DNA of 64,000 bases. It comes from Coprinellus micaceus (taxonomy: Eukaryota > Basidiomycota > Agaricomycetes > Agaricales > Psathyrellaceae). Both the position numbers and the translations under genes were made by a program. Positions 30,191 through 40,223 of this stretch are shown here, in pieces (within the stretch, counting starts at the first letter, position 1; each line of letters begins with the position of its first letter). The notes under the pieces were generated by a model. It ran no database searches and had not been told where the DNA came from. It saw only the letters and a list, made by a program, of their open reading frames with translations. The stretch is taken from positions 2,914,001 through 2,978,000 of the forward strand of contig OX596342.1 of assembly GCA_951394405.1 (NCBI GenBank), read 5' to 3'.

Positions 30191-30628
30191 GAACCATGAT
30201 GAATATTCCTCGAGCACCCGCCATTCTCGCAGGACTTGAAACGGAGGTGCCGGCGGTACAGTCCCACAGGAGGTTCCAGCGTCAGATTTGTGGCGGCGTG
30301 GTTACGGGCGGGTCACATATCAATGGCTGAGGGTCAGGGAGGTGGTGTCACGTTGCCCTACCGGAGGGCAGAATGCGTGAACAAACATAGGGGAGGAGTA
30401 GAACTCAGTCGTTGCAGACGCTATATCAACATTCCATTGTATCGGGTTTCACGTATGCACCGCCTGGCCGACACCTCTAGGCTCTAGCGAACGCCTATCG
30501 CGTAAAATTCGGTATCGATGTATAAGAAAGGTATTCCGCAGGAAGCGCCGTGGATGCACACCCGAAGCGCGATATTCTTGGGGACAGGTAGACTAGGGAA
30601 GCAGGGCCTTGTTGCGAGCCCGCACCTA

Positions 30629-30859
30629 TCAGATGCGCCGGGTTTCCACGAACCCCAGATCTTCGCCGATCGGGCCGAAACGGGGGTCAGATTGCAGATC
30701 GTGCACGTAGGAGATAGAAGGGCCATTGTGGAGGAGGTCGAGCCCAGAGACGGCGAAAGTGCCCACGAGAACTGTGGCGGCCAGTCTGTCCTGGTCGCCG
30801 CCATCATCGGAGGCCAGACGCTCATGCCAAACATGACCACCTCGAGCCTCAATTCTCAT
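30629..30859 (-). repeat. Family C short-ORF unit with one continuous frame
   Basis: Here a deletion puts both conserved segments into one frame of about 76 codons: an N-terminal VRGGHVWHERLASDDGG-like stretch, then TVLVGTFAVSGLDLL, YVHDLQSDPRFGPI and GEDLGFVETRRI. In the other copies the frames are split, so this continuity may be fortuitous. Confidence 0.4.
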
Positions 30860-31177
30860 TGGATGCGCTCGGGCGGCGACAATGATGCACCTGTTTCATC
30901 GGGGAAGGTGGATATGGGAGGATATCATGATCCCGCTCGGTTAGAGCTTCGTTCAAAATAGGGTGTCTATGACGTTGAAAGACAAGCATTGTGGAGTACA
31001 GGTTACAGTCCGCGGCCGTATAAGGACAGACAATGGACGGATCGTCGAGTAAGTACGGTACAAAATGGTGAGATTGGAATCCTCGCAACCGGCCCTCTGC
31101 GTCTGAATCAACGTCGAATTCTCCCTCTTCGGCGTAGCAATTCAAAAGTTAGCTTACTGATCTGAAAACATCGCCGT

Positions 31178-31390
31178 CTAACACTGACGATGAGGTTCCT
31201 TCTGGCAAGCCTGTCTACCCTCGATCGAGCCTCTGTTAGCGATTGAGGACTCGGCCACGTCAAGAGGTGAGGCGAGGATCAGAGGGAGTGCTGAAAACAC
31301 CGTGGTCTGTTAGTCAAAGTACCTTGAGCACAATGGGCGTGACTGACCATAGAAAACGAGTAGCGCAGTGAAGGTGTTCCGAAACTGCAT
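31178..31390 (-). CDS. Small secreted peptide precursor, family A copy 3 (51 aa, spliced)
   Basis: Exons 31390-31348 and 31290-31178 flank a 57-nt intron, the same length and phase as in copy 1. The protein starts MQFRNTFTALLVFY, continues ALPLILASPLDVAES and ends SIEGRQACQKEPHRQC. The dibasic KR of copies 1 and 2 is NR here. The upstream sequence is unrelated to the promoter of copies 1 and 2. It matches 17040-17100 instead, so the coding region has acquired a different 5' flank. The reading frame is intact. A secreted peptide is inferred; the function is unknown. Confidence 0.7.
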
Positions 31391-31451
31391 AGTGTCGTCG
31401 AGGGAATGAGCGCTCGAAGAAGAGAGGTCGTGTTTGGGATAAATGAGAGGG

Positions 31452-31458
31452 ATATATG
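31452..31458 (-). promoter_or_regulatory. TATA-like element for peptide gene A3
   Basis: The minus strand reads ACATATATCCC about 65 nt upstream of the ATG at 31390. Confidence 0.35.
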
Positions 31459-31699
31459 TATCTGAACTGATACGACCGCCCGATCTGCGAACGTAGGCGA
31501 CCGAATAAACGAGGAGGACAAGTACGCCGAACTTCTCGACGCGTCTCGCGAGTGGAGAAACCCGTCGTGCAGACCCTCCGTCTCCCGCTAAACGACCTCG
31601 ACGTGGGACTGGGACCCATCTCCTGCTAAACGACCTCGGCATGGTACTGGACCGTACGGGATATACACTCTCATCCGATGTGTCCGGCTCGATGGGCGG

Positions 31700-31905
31700 A
31701 CGTGGCTTAGAGTACAATGGGGGGTCCATGGACGGACCTGGGTTCGAGTGCGACGGAGAATCGATGGGTAGACCTGGGTTCGAATGGAACGGGGGTTGAG
31801 GGGGAGCCTAGCTTCGAATGGAAGGAGGAGTGGAGGTGGGGAGACCGAGCTTCGAATGCGACGGGGAGGGATGGAGGGGAACGCGCTCGAAAACGACTCG
31901 CGGTT
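31700..31905 (-). repeat. Degenerate minisatellite, partner of 16500-16810
   Basis: Units with GGGTTCGAATGG and GGTAGACCTGG alternate; on the minus strand they encode FEPRS and ALEPRS repeats. Confidence 0.45.
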
Positions 31906-32465
31906 CGGTTTGGATGAGGAGTCGAGGTGCGACGATGAAGTGGGGGTGCCTCAAGGGTGAAAAGACAACGTCGACGTCGACGTTGAAGGTAGGCCCGGAT
32001 TGGATTGGTGTCGAAGGTCCCTCGAGATCGCCGATAAGGTTCTGCCCATCCCACTCGTTCCTCCCCGATTCCAGCCATCCATGCCTCCACCAACGGCAGG
32101 GGGATGACCGTCGACGTCGTAAGCCCGTGATACTCGGCCCCAAGTTCAGCGTACGTATTCGTGCCGAAGATGGGGGAACCCGCGTTGGGAATGAAAGTAG
32201 CGTTCACCGGCAAGATGGGGGGTGTCTTCGTCTGCCTACTTGCTCTCGAATCCGTAGGTAAGCTCGCAACGAGCCCAGGGGGCGATCTTCCAGTAGCCGG
32301 GGTCATTTACCGTTGATCCTCGAACCAGGTGGGTACCAAAGGTACGCGGAGTTCGTGTGCGGACGCGTGTTACCGGCGCCTGGCACGGGCACGGCGAGGA
32401 CGGAGGGGGTGGGTACGGCGAAGAAGAGCGACAGCGGGATGAGGTGCATGTTGAGTGAATAGACG

Positions 32466-32471
32466 CGACTG
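32466..32471 (-). other. Natural empty site for the giant transposon
   Basis: One CAGTCG (minus strand) sits between sequence homologous to 5570-6063 and sequence homologous to 15857-17110, with no element in between. Confidence 0.8.
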
Positions 32472-32965
32472 GGGGTCGTTCACGCAGAACGAGTTTCTTC
32501 AGCTTCTCGAGCCCGATGGCACGCCGGCAGTAGCTCATCGAACCCTCCAAGATTGATCATCGATTCCATCGTCGTTCAAGCTTCAGCCACAGCATCCATG
32601 AATCCGCGGTATGGGGAGCGTCGTGGCGCCGAGAGCTTTCAAAGAAGAGATGGATGGGGTAAGAACCTTGGCGACGGAGGAAGAGTAGCCGTGGTTGGAG
32701 GAGGCCAGGCTAGAATAGGAATTTTGAGGGAGATCGAGCCCAGAGACGGCGAGAGCGCCCACGAGAACTGTGGTCAGGAGCAAGCGCGTGCGATCAGACG
32801 GCCCTGCCAAACATGACACCTCGAACCTCGTTTCTCATTGGACGGCCCGAATGAGCGGGATTGATGCGCCGCACCGGCGGGGAGAGTCGGGATCCCGCTC
32901 AGTGAGGGCTTCGTGCAAAATGGGGTGAGGATAACAGTGACAAGGCATTCCCTATGATAGGATTG
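32472..32965 (-). repeat. Paralogue of 5570-6063 (left flank of the empty site)
   Basis: It contains a family C unit at 32700-32830 whose hydrophobic frame (TRLLLTTVLVGALAVSGLDL) runs on for about 50 codons through PQNSYSSLASSNHGYSSSV. The same frame is broken by a stop near 5788 in the partner. Confidence 0.65.
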
Positions 32966-33379
32966 TGGAGAGTCGGCCCACGGGCGTACAGAGAACGGAT
33001 CTTGGGGTAAATATACTACGAAACGGTGAGATTGGAACCCTCGCAACCGGCGGTCTGCGTCTGAATCAGCGGCGAATACTCCCTCCGGCGGAGCAGCAAA
33101 TCAAAAATTAGCTTACTGGTATGAAATCGAACATCGCGGTCTGAGTTCGAGAGTACTTCACCTGCAGACATTGACAAGCATCTGTAATCTGTCAACGACT
33201 GAACGAGGGTCCTCCCTTGAGCTTGAAAGACCCTCAGGCTTGAGGGTGCAGTTCCACACCATTTCTAGTTTTATTGGTGAGATGCACAGCATTAGATGAG
33301 ACAGACTTCGAGCTACCTTGCTCGCAGTTTCGACCTCCAACTGGAGCAGGACGGCTTTTGCACCACGAACTGACACACC

Positions 33380-33770
33380 ATATGAAGGCATGCGTGGAGC
33401 GAGAGCGAGACTGAGCGAGGAAGGGCAGTCCGGATTTGGATGTCAGTTTGTTAAAGTCGCACCGCTCCACGTTGAGCCTTGAAACGAGCGCCGGCCAAAT
33501 CGAAGTGACAGTCCCTATCCAGGTCCTCGGGAGTCAGGTATGAGGGTCTCCGAAGCACAGAACATTCCTTCGTGGGTGGCCTATGTTTTGAGATAGGTCG
33601 AGTGTATGAGCAGCACAAGGCTGAGGTGTTCAAAGAGTGCGAAGTGCTCAAGGGCGAAAGCAATAAGACAAATGGATGCTGCAAGAATTATGACCCAGCG
33701 ACGCGTACAAAGGCTTGAACGAATCCGGAAATGAATAGAGTTGTGTGACGTTAATTGAGGCCTTCCGTAG
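33380..33770. repeat. Direct duplicate of 58200-58570
   Basis: Shared blocks include GATGTCAGTTTGTTA, TTGAGCCTTGAAACGAGCGC and GGAAATGAATAGAGTTG. It overlaps the C-terminal half of the ORF at 33581-34114; the partner is heavily broken. Confidence 0.65.
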
Positions 33771-34114
33771 AGGTTGGGTCCGAGTTCACCTGCAGTAGAG
33801 GAGTCGGAAAAGGAGTTGACGATTTGGTCTTTGAGAGACGATGATGGTTCCGCACCGGGGATATCGGACGGCGCTGAGCTTGTGCCCTTGCTCTTGCTCT
33901 TGTGCCCCGGGTCTAGCCATGCCTTTGAGAATTCGGCACTATCGTATGTTTCTCTCGCCATCCCACTCTGACACGCTGATGGAATGAAATCACCCGCTCG
34001 CAGTTCTCCGTTTCGTCGTGCCCTTTCTAAGAGACTTCGCATAGGAGATTTGCTGAGATTTGATGGACTCACATGGCGTTGATAGAGGGATACGGCTTTA
34101 CGCCGGATGTTCAT
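33581..34114 (-). CDS. Hypothetical membrane-anchored protein
   Basis: An open frame of about 177 codons from ATG (MNIRRKAVSLYQRHVSPS). The N-terminal two-thirds are polar (KSKSKGTSSAPSDIPGAEPS). They are followed by one long hydrophobic stretch, RRWVIILAASICLIAFALEH then FALFEHLSLVLLI, which would span a membrane once or twice near the C terminus. Part of the sequence recurs in broken form at 58380-58560 and at 25860-25900, so a duplicated family existed. The frame past the stop shows further hydrophobic sequence in another frame, so an extra exon is possible. No family is recognised. Confidence 0.35.
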   Translation of the reverse strand: MNIRRKAVSLYQRHVSPSNLSKSPMRSLLERARRNGELRAGDFIPSACQSGMARETYDSAEFSKAWLDPGHKSKSKGTSSAPSDIPGAEPSSSLKDQIVNSFSDSSTAGELGPNLYGRPQLTSHNSIHFRIRSSLCTRRWVIILAASICLIAFALEHFALFEHLSLVLLIHSTYLKT

Positions 34115-34270
34115 GTTCACGTTCTACATTCTCTCCACACCGCATTCACGAGCTATCTACGTTACTGGTCGCTCCGATGATCTTGCTTTATCTCCGTTTG
34201 TGAAAGTGCTCCTCGGAAGGGATGGTCATCATGACACCTCAACTGGCGTCGAACTGGCCTTCTCTATCAA

Positions 34271-34799
34271 ATGACAATTGGCCAAGGTGCCCACTCCCCT
34301 ACTAACCCCCGCTGACGAGACTTCATTCCCCCATGCTCACTGCGGGTGTTCCCATATGGAGGTGGGCTCGCGTGAGGTTTGGTCAGAAGTCTTCCTACAG
34401 CGGGAGTTAAGGAGGACACGGGTGTCGTCAATGGGTTAGGTTCCCTGTATGTCGGCCCTCGAGTCTCCCCCCTCACTGTCCCTCGTCGTCTTAGGCTTTC
34501 CAATGACTCTGAGAATCCTTACTCTTCGGTACCGTGTTGTACTGTGATCGAATTCCACCGTGGAAAGGGAGAATCCTGTATAAAGGGGGCCTCACGAATA
34601 GCCAACTGTCTGGGAATCGTTTTCCTCTGAAATGCATGTACCCTACAATTGTATACAAATCGGCGTCCGTTCGGCTACGAACTTACAGAGGAAGGAGAAT
34701 TTCCCTCGCAAACGAGCTGCTGAATATACGTATGTGGCATGGAGCACGGTATTGCGACCTCAACCTATTGTAGAGGGCGAGCGACAGGACATACCTCGA
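34271..34799. other. Gene-less stretch
   Basis: A TATAAA sequence occurs at 34577 but no convincing start or homologue follows. Confidence 0.4.
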
Positions 34800-36220
34800 A
34801 GACCGGAAGAAGCACTCGGTGCGAGCTAAAGAAATGACCAGGAACATCGACTACTGGGCACTATCTCCAGACTGCTGACCCTCTCGAAACCGCACGTCCC
34901 ATCACTATCGCCACACTCCCCCGTTCTTGCCTTGACGGGGATGACATTTCGTGAGCCCGAGCCCTCACAAAAGGGGTGAGGGAAGCGATACAAAATCAAC
35001 ACGCCAATGCAACGTCGGGTGGGGAAAGAATGGCATGCCAGTGAGATCAAGCTACCTCAGACGCGAGATCGAACGGAGACTGAGGTAGACGCCGGGTTTA
35101 TGCAGGCCCGGAATCCACCCCAGAACACGTGAAAGGAAAGGTCTGGCGTCTCGGTGGGAATATGGTTCACTCAAAACGGGAATGCAGACTACGAACCCAC
35201 TGTAACACTAGGTCTCAGGCAGAGACCACACTGACGCAATCTCAGGAATACGCTGAGAAGCGCTCGTTGGGTCGGGGACTGAGCACCGCTGTCGAGTGGG
35301 GTTCGCCTGCGATGCGAGTTCGAGGGAACGATCGAATGAAGTAAAGTGATTATGCACGAGTTCACTCAGGTGCATGAGTCACCAGACACTCGTCCCATCG
35401 CGCTAGGTCGTCCCGTTCGGAGGGCGGCGTCGAGTACAGTGCTCAATGAGAAAGTTTGATGGGAGCCGTAGGTTGGAGAGCGGAGCAAAGAATAGGCGAT
35501 AGAAAGCTCCAGACACAATCTGGAATAGCTTCGGAATCGAAAGTACACAGGTCCAAGATGTTCCAGATGGATAGTACCAGTTCCCCGACGATCCTTGCAG
35601 GCTAGGTCATGGATGCGACACGATTTCTATTTCAGGTGGCTGAGGCAATCACCCACCTCGGAATTTTGACACCGATAATGGATCGTTCAAACCGATTCCT
35701 ACACATCAGAGGATGTCGGGCGAGCATTCGGTAGTAATGCACTTGTCGCCGGATGATGGAGCCGGTGAGTATCGCAGCGCAGTATAGGTAGGGGAGTAGA
35801 ATCTTTAGGGACACACAATGAATGGTAGACGAGGTGTGTAGAGATCGCGGGAGCCTTCCAGCCAATGCAGTTACGTCTCGTACTGCGCTTCCCCCGTTGG
35901 CTCATCCAAGCATGAGGTCCACCGCAGAGTGCCCACAAAAAGCCTCGCGTATCAGAACGCAAGTGGCGAGGTCAAGATCAAGAGCCGCAACGACACAACA
36001 GGAGGGAAGGGTTGGTGAGGACGTTGAGAAGATCGATGGTGACGGTCGTAGTTAGAGGGCAGGCAACCTTGCCGGCGGCACCGTCTTTTTGAACCCCGGT
36101 TCGGCATATGCCGGACGTGGTCTGGACTCCCTTGCGGACAATCACCCGCTTTGCCATCGATCTTCTGCTCCTCCTCCACGTCGCCCATCTTGTAGCCTCC
36201 CTCTGCGCAGCCGGGATGTC
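34800..36220 (-). pseudogene. Decayed minus-strand gene, copy 3 of 3
   Basis: The head at 36159 (minus) reads MAKRVIVRKGVQTTSGICRT then CPLTTTVTIDLLNVLTNP, matching the heads at 20748 and 24440. A downstream stretch near 34990-35060 aligns with 19290-19380 (CAACGTCGGGTGGGG). It is shorter than the other copies and broken in several places. Confidence 0.4.
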
Positions 36221-36956
36221 TCTTTCTTCGTCGAGGTCTTCGCTTGAGACTACTGAAACACTAGCCAAATCACACACAACGGGACTTTACTGACCCAAGT
36301 CGTTTCCATGGCTGGATACATTGGTCGATCCGGGGGTGTTGGACAGGCGGTTTGCAACGCCACTAGGTCAAGGGATGGACTCACGGCATGCCTCTCCATC
36401 AATATATCGATAAGTCGAGTTCATGATTATTCTATACCATCCATCCACCTCCTTCGTTCAACCATCCAGCTTGGCTACACGATATTCACCGACCCTATCC
36501 CTGCGTGTGGGTCTTTACCTACAACCACGCCCGTGGATCCTGTCTGGCGCATACACATATTCTCGCACTGGAGCCTGTCGTGCTTCGACGGCTCTACACA
36601 AATTCTGGTATTACCAGCCCCGTCGACGGCGTTTGCGGGACAAGAACATGCGGCCAGGTCGAGTATCGCTTCATCGCCCAGATATGCGTATGTCACTCGG
36701 CGATGGTTGCTACTCGTTCTCTCCTCCACTGGAATCAACGCACATACTGATGGATGAATCTCTCCTGTCGATCATGTTGGCGGACCCGACGTCGAGGGAT
36801 GTGAATCGCTGCTCACACGCGCGGGCGGACATCCGGATACACAACCGTACTTAGTGTGCTCTCGTTCTGTCTGTCGTTGGCTTCTGGTTAGAGTAGGGTA
36901 CCCTACAAACCTACACTGCCCACGCCCATCACCAGTACCGACCCTATCTGAAATTC
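36221..36956. other. Gene-less stretch
   Basis: A plus-strand frame at 36308-36757 is open for 150 codons but lacks any recognisable feature, paralogue or splice support; I do not call it. Confidence 0.35.
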
Positions 36957-37355
36957 CAGGCACTGGTTCGCGTAGAGCGACAGACCTGAGTTGTTTTGGA
37001 TAAGGTTGCCAATGTGATAGGCGTGCTTAGAGCACGAGGGACGATTTAACGGTGATATTTCTACTTGTCGTGGACCGGCTTGCTATCGATTTGAGACAAC
37101 GAGCGTCATACTAGGTATCGCGCCGATTTACCCCACCCACACCCATCGGCCTTGATGCACCACACTCTGACATACCAGGTATTCCCTCGTGTTGGGCGTC
37201 AAACCTGAGTTGGTATGGATCTGGAAGCTAAAGATCTGATGGGCGTGCGTTGGGCATAGGGCACCGATCGACTAAAGTGATGGTATTCTTACTCGCTGTG
37301 GACTGGCTCGCGATTGAGTCGAGAACCCACTATTGACGCCCATTCGACGATTTCC
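36957..37355. repeat. Diverged tandem repeat, two units
   Basis: Units start at CCAGG (36957 and 37174) and share ACCTGAGTTG, GATAGGCGTGC/GATGGGCGTGC and GTGGACxGGCT, with lengths of about 217 and 182 bp. A third start CCAGG follows at 37356. Confidence 0.4.
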
Positions 37356-38253
37356 AGGCCACGGGTTCTCGTATTTGTATGCTGGCCTTCCAGCGCACTT
37401 TGCGGGTCCTGTTGCCACGAACAGGGAGAACGGGCGTCAAGATGTGCGCCTTTTCGACCGAAAGTTCTATGGCGTCCTCGGTTGTATGGTCTCCTTCTTT
37501 CTGGGCGTCCATAGATCGATCTTTGTCACACTCTCGTCCTCTTGGGCTACGTCCTATCCGACGATGCCTCCGTGTATTCTGTCGTTGTCCTCAGCCGTCA
37601 TTGTGGGCTCTGGGAAACTTTCGGAACTCTCCACAGACCCAAGCTCCTCACCAATTACGGGCCTCGTTGTATTCAAACGTCGGCGCGTCGGTTCCTCCGG
37701 CCTCATATGCTCCACGCGTGACAAGGGTTTGCCAATCGTGTTTCAGTCCCTCCCGGCTCCCAGTTACACACCTGCACCACGCCGCGGGCGCACCCATATT
37801 GAGGTTCACTCTGGTGGACCGTGGATCTGGTGTTGCCTAGTGGATGAAGGGAGCCATAAAGGACAGAAAGACCATTGTGTGGTGCGGGCGCCCGATTCCC
37901 TGGTCTTCTTTGTACTGCTCATTGGTTAACCCGGGTCGAACCCGAACTGTGGAGCCTAGGGTGGTGGTTTGAAGGTAACGTTTCACTGGAATATTTATTC
38001 TCCGAGTATCTATATCACTTTGTCTCTGCATGAGTCGTTCGGCAAGGGTATACAATGGTTCGTCTCAGGATGCCTTCATACCCTCCTTGAAATGTAGGGG
38101 ATTCGCATGTTACCTACCTACTAGTACGTCGATATCCTACACGACTCGGGCGATGATTCGTCTCGGTGTATCGAGACACTGCCAGACGAGCGCGTGTGTT
38201 TGGTTCTCTTCCAGAGGTTCACACACTTGTCCTGTAATTGTATTTGCTGTAAC
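37356..38253. other. Gene-less stretch
   Basis: Overlapping open frames of 150-200 codons on the plus strand (37333-37929) have no recognisable domain or paralogue. They may be a remnant or chance. Confidence 0.35.
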
Positions 38254-39535
38254 CCGACAGGTTTCGATTAATCGAGGGCTTGAAAATCAAGGATTTCGCG
38301 ATTAAATAAGGATGCTTAAACACTGACGATTAATTGAAGAAAGAGAGCCACAGCAGCAAATCTCTTTGTGCTCGCCGTGATTAAACGACGGTTTAAGGTC
38401 GTGGGCACCATACGGTGGCCCGGGGTTTCCCAGTAGCTAATTAAGCCATTATGCCCTACCTAGAGAGGATCGTCGGGTCGAGAGATGATATAAATACAAT
38501 TTATTACAACATTGTTACACTAGGTACACGGAACTATGCTAGTTCGCCAGAGAGAAGGGAGAGGGAGCATAAAACAGCACGATTAAACGACACCAGACTG
38601 TCGATTAATCGGAGTTCCAATGCTCTTCCTCGCGCATCAACCCGTCCCTCAACTCCGCTCAAGGGAATGGTGGAGTCGAAATCCCCCAAGTCCCCATCCC
38701 GGACCCCGGTGGGACCAAGAGAGGGACAGAGGGGATGTGCGTGCACGGCCGTGAGGTCCCCCAATTATATGCCACCCATTATTTGGTGTTATTTGAGCGA
38801 TTCAACAGACCGCTTGCTCGTGATTGCGCGGACGCGACGCGTCTGTTTGGATGATCCAAACATCCTACGGGTATATAACTGCGTGCCCGTGCATCAGAAG
38901 CCCCATTCCTGCTCTTCCCTCTATGTACCACCACCACCGGACGTGGTGGCTGAGGGACTTGAAGGTACTTTCGAGGCGCTCGGCACCTTACGGTTGCTGG
39001 TGCTCGGCGACTGGTGACATCACCAGCAGTTCGGGCTCTGTTTAAACGGGCCTCCTCCCTGTTTGAACGGGCTCGACTTCGCTCCTCTCTAAGCTAGTGG
39101 AGATTTAATAGTATGCTAGCCACTATACTATGGAGTCATGGAGGGCTTCGGGGGGAGCCGATCGCGTTTATTCGAGCCGCCGCCGCCGGCGACTTGATTA
39201 AACGTGATCGCTTCTCCTGCCTGGGTACATATGTCGGCTGTGGGCCCCGGCTTTCCCCCTGTTAGCACGGAGGATTAATTGACACGTCGATTCAACACTG
39301 CTACACCCATAATTCATGCAACCGGTCATCCGCGTTTAAACGCGTCTCAACCATTCATGTACAAAGTTTGCACCATCTCCGGGCGCTTGTTTAAATGATG
39401 AAAGGTTGTTGAATCGAGCAGTGTGTCAACTAGAAAGAGAGGTGAGCTCACCAGTTTAATCAGAGTCGATTAAACGATGTAGATTAATCGCAAAATCGTT
39501 GATTTTCGAGCCCTCGATTAATCGAAACCTGTCGG
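38254..39535. mobile_element. 1.28-kb non-coding TIR element rich in TTAATC/TTTAAAC motifs
   Basis: The ends are inverted repeats of about 51 bp beginning CCGACAGGTTTCGATTAATC with three mismatches. The interior carries more than a dozen GATTAA/TTAATC and GTTTAAAC-type motifs in both orientations and no gene. A target-site duplication was not identified: the flanks GTAAC and TCTTTTGG do not match. It is probably a non-autonomous DNA transposon. Confidence 0.7.
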
Positions 39536-40223
39536 TCTTTTGGTATTTGGAGCGAAGAACGCGTACAATAGTTACAAAACGTGGTATGGCTACTTCAGTG
39601 GTCAATGAGTGGTGGACCTGAGTGTACCTCTCTGAGCGACAGCAGGATCCGAGGAACACCGAAGGATCGAGACCGGACACGTATAGCGCGTCCAGACGGG
39701 CAGTCGACGAACCTGAGCTACGTGCGCCGCAAACATCGATCGCGAGTCAATCTCCTAATATGATCAAACCCATTCACTCGGACGAATCAACCCACACCGC
39801 CACACCCACCCGAACGATCGTATGCGGTGGAGAGTATTGTCAGCGTTAGCCCCCTTCGAGGAAGGGAGATAGACGATGCGAGACTCGTGGCGCAAGCAAC
39901 GCGTCTGGTGGGAGTGCTTTTGAGGGTAACAAGCAAGTAACAAGATCCAGCCTCAGTTAGGGAAGGGAACAAGGTGAGCATTACGGGGACGCATTCCAAG
40001 CTATTTCCAGATATCGAGGACCCGCCGGTACCGCTACGTTGGACATATGTCGAACGTATGTCGGGTATCCGGATAAATGGATCACGGTGCGCGAGTGTGA
40101 AGTAGGAGAGGACTTTCTTTATTAGAATTACGCATGTTTCCCAGGATTAAGGTACCAGACCATGTCATTAACGCGAATACGGGCTACTCTATGATACAGG
40201 GAATAGGAACAGACCAATCCTAA
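39536..40223. other. Gene-less stretch
   Basis: Nothing supportable; the 3' part probably holds the 3' region of the minus-strand F-box-like gene. Confidence 0.4.

Larger units (their letters stand above)
28450..30990 (-). repeat. Inverted copy of the 2950-5700 segment
   Basis: Reading from 30990 leftward, the order is the family C unit, the 4210-4450-like stretch, tandem repeats, the TATA block, the 25-codon MGQ ORF and then a relic of the family A promoter. This is the same order as in 3000-5500 and 49600-52600. Confidence 0.75.
31440..32465 (-). repeat. Paralogue of 15857-17110 (right flank of the empty site)
   Basis: Inverted alignment to the right flank of the giant transposon. A frame at 31707-32306 (minus) stays open for 200 codons (for example NATFIPNAGSPIFGTNTYAE) but is broken in the partner copy, so it may be a gene remnant. 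Confidence 0.65.

Noticed and set aside
31707..32306. 200-codon minus-strand frame
   Set aside because: It opens at a methionine but is disrupted in the paralogue at 15.98-16.8 kb and half of it is repeat sequence; kept only as a possible remnant.
37333..37929. 198-codon plus-strand frame as a gene
   Set aside because: Another frame of similar length overlaps it, no paralogue or domain is visible, and no promoter or intron supports it.
38254..39535. 8-bp or TA target duplication for the TTAATC element
   Set aside because: The flanking bases on the two sides do not match under either boundary choice.
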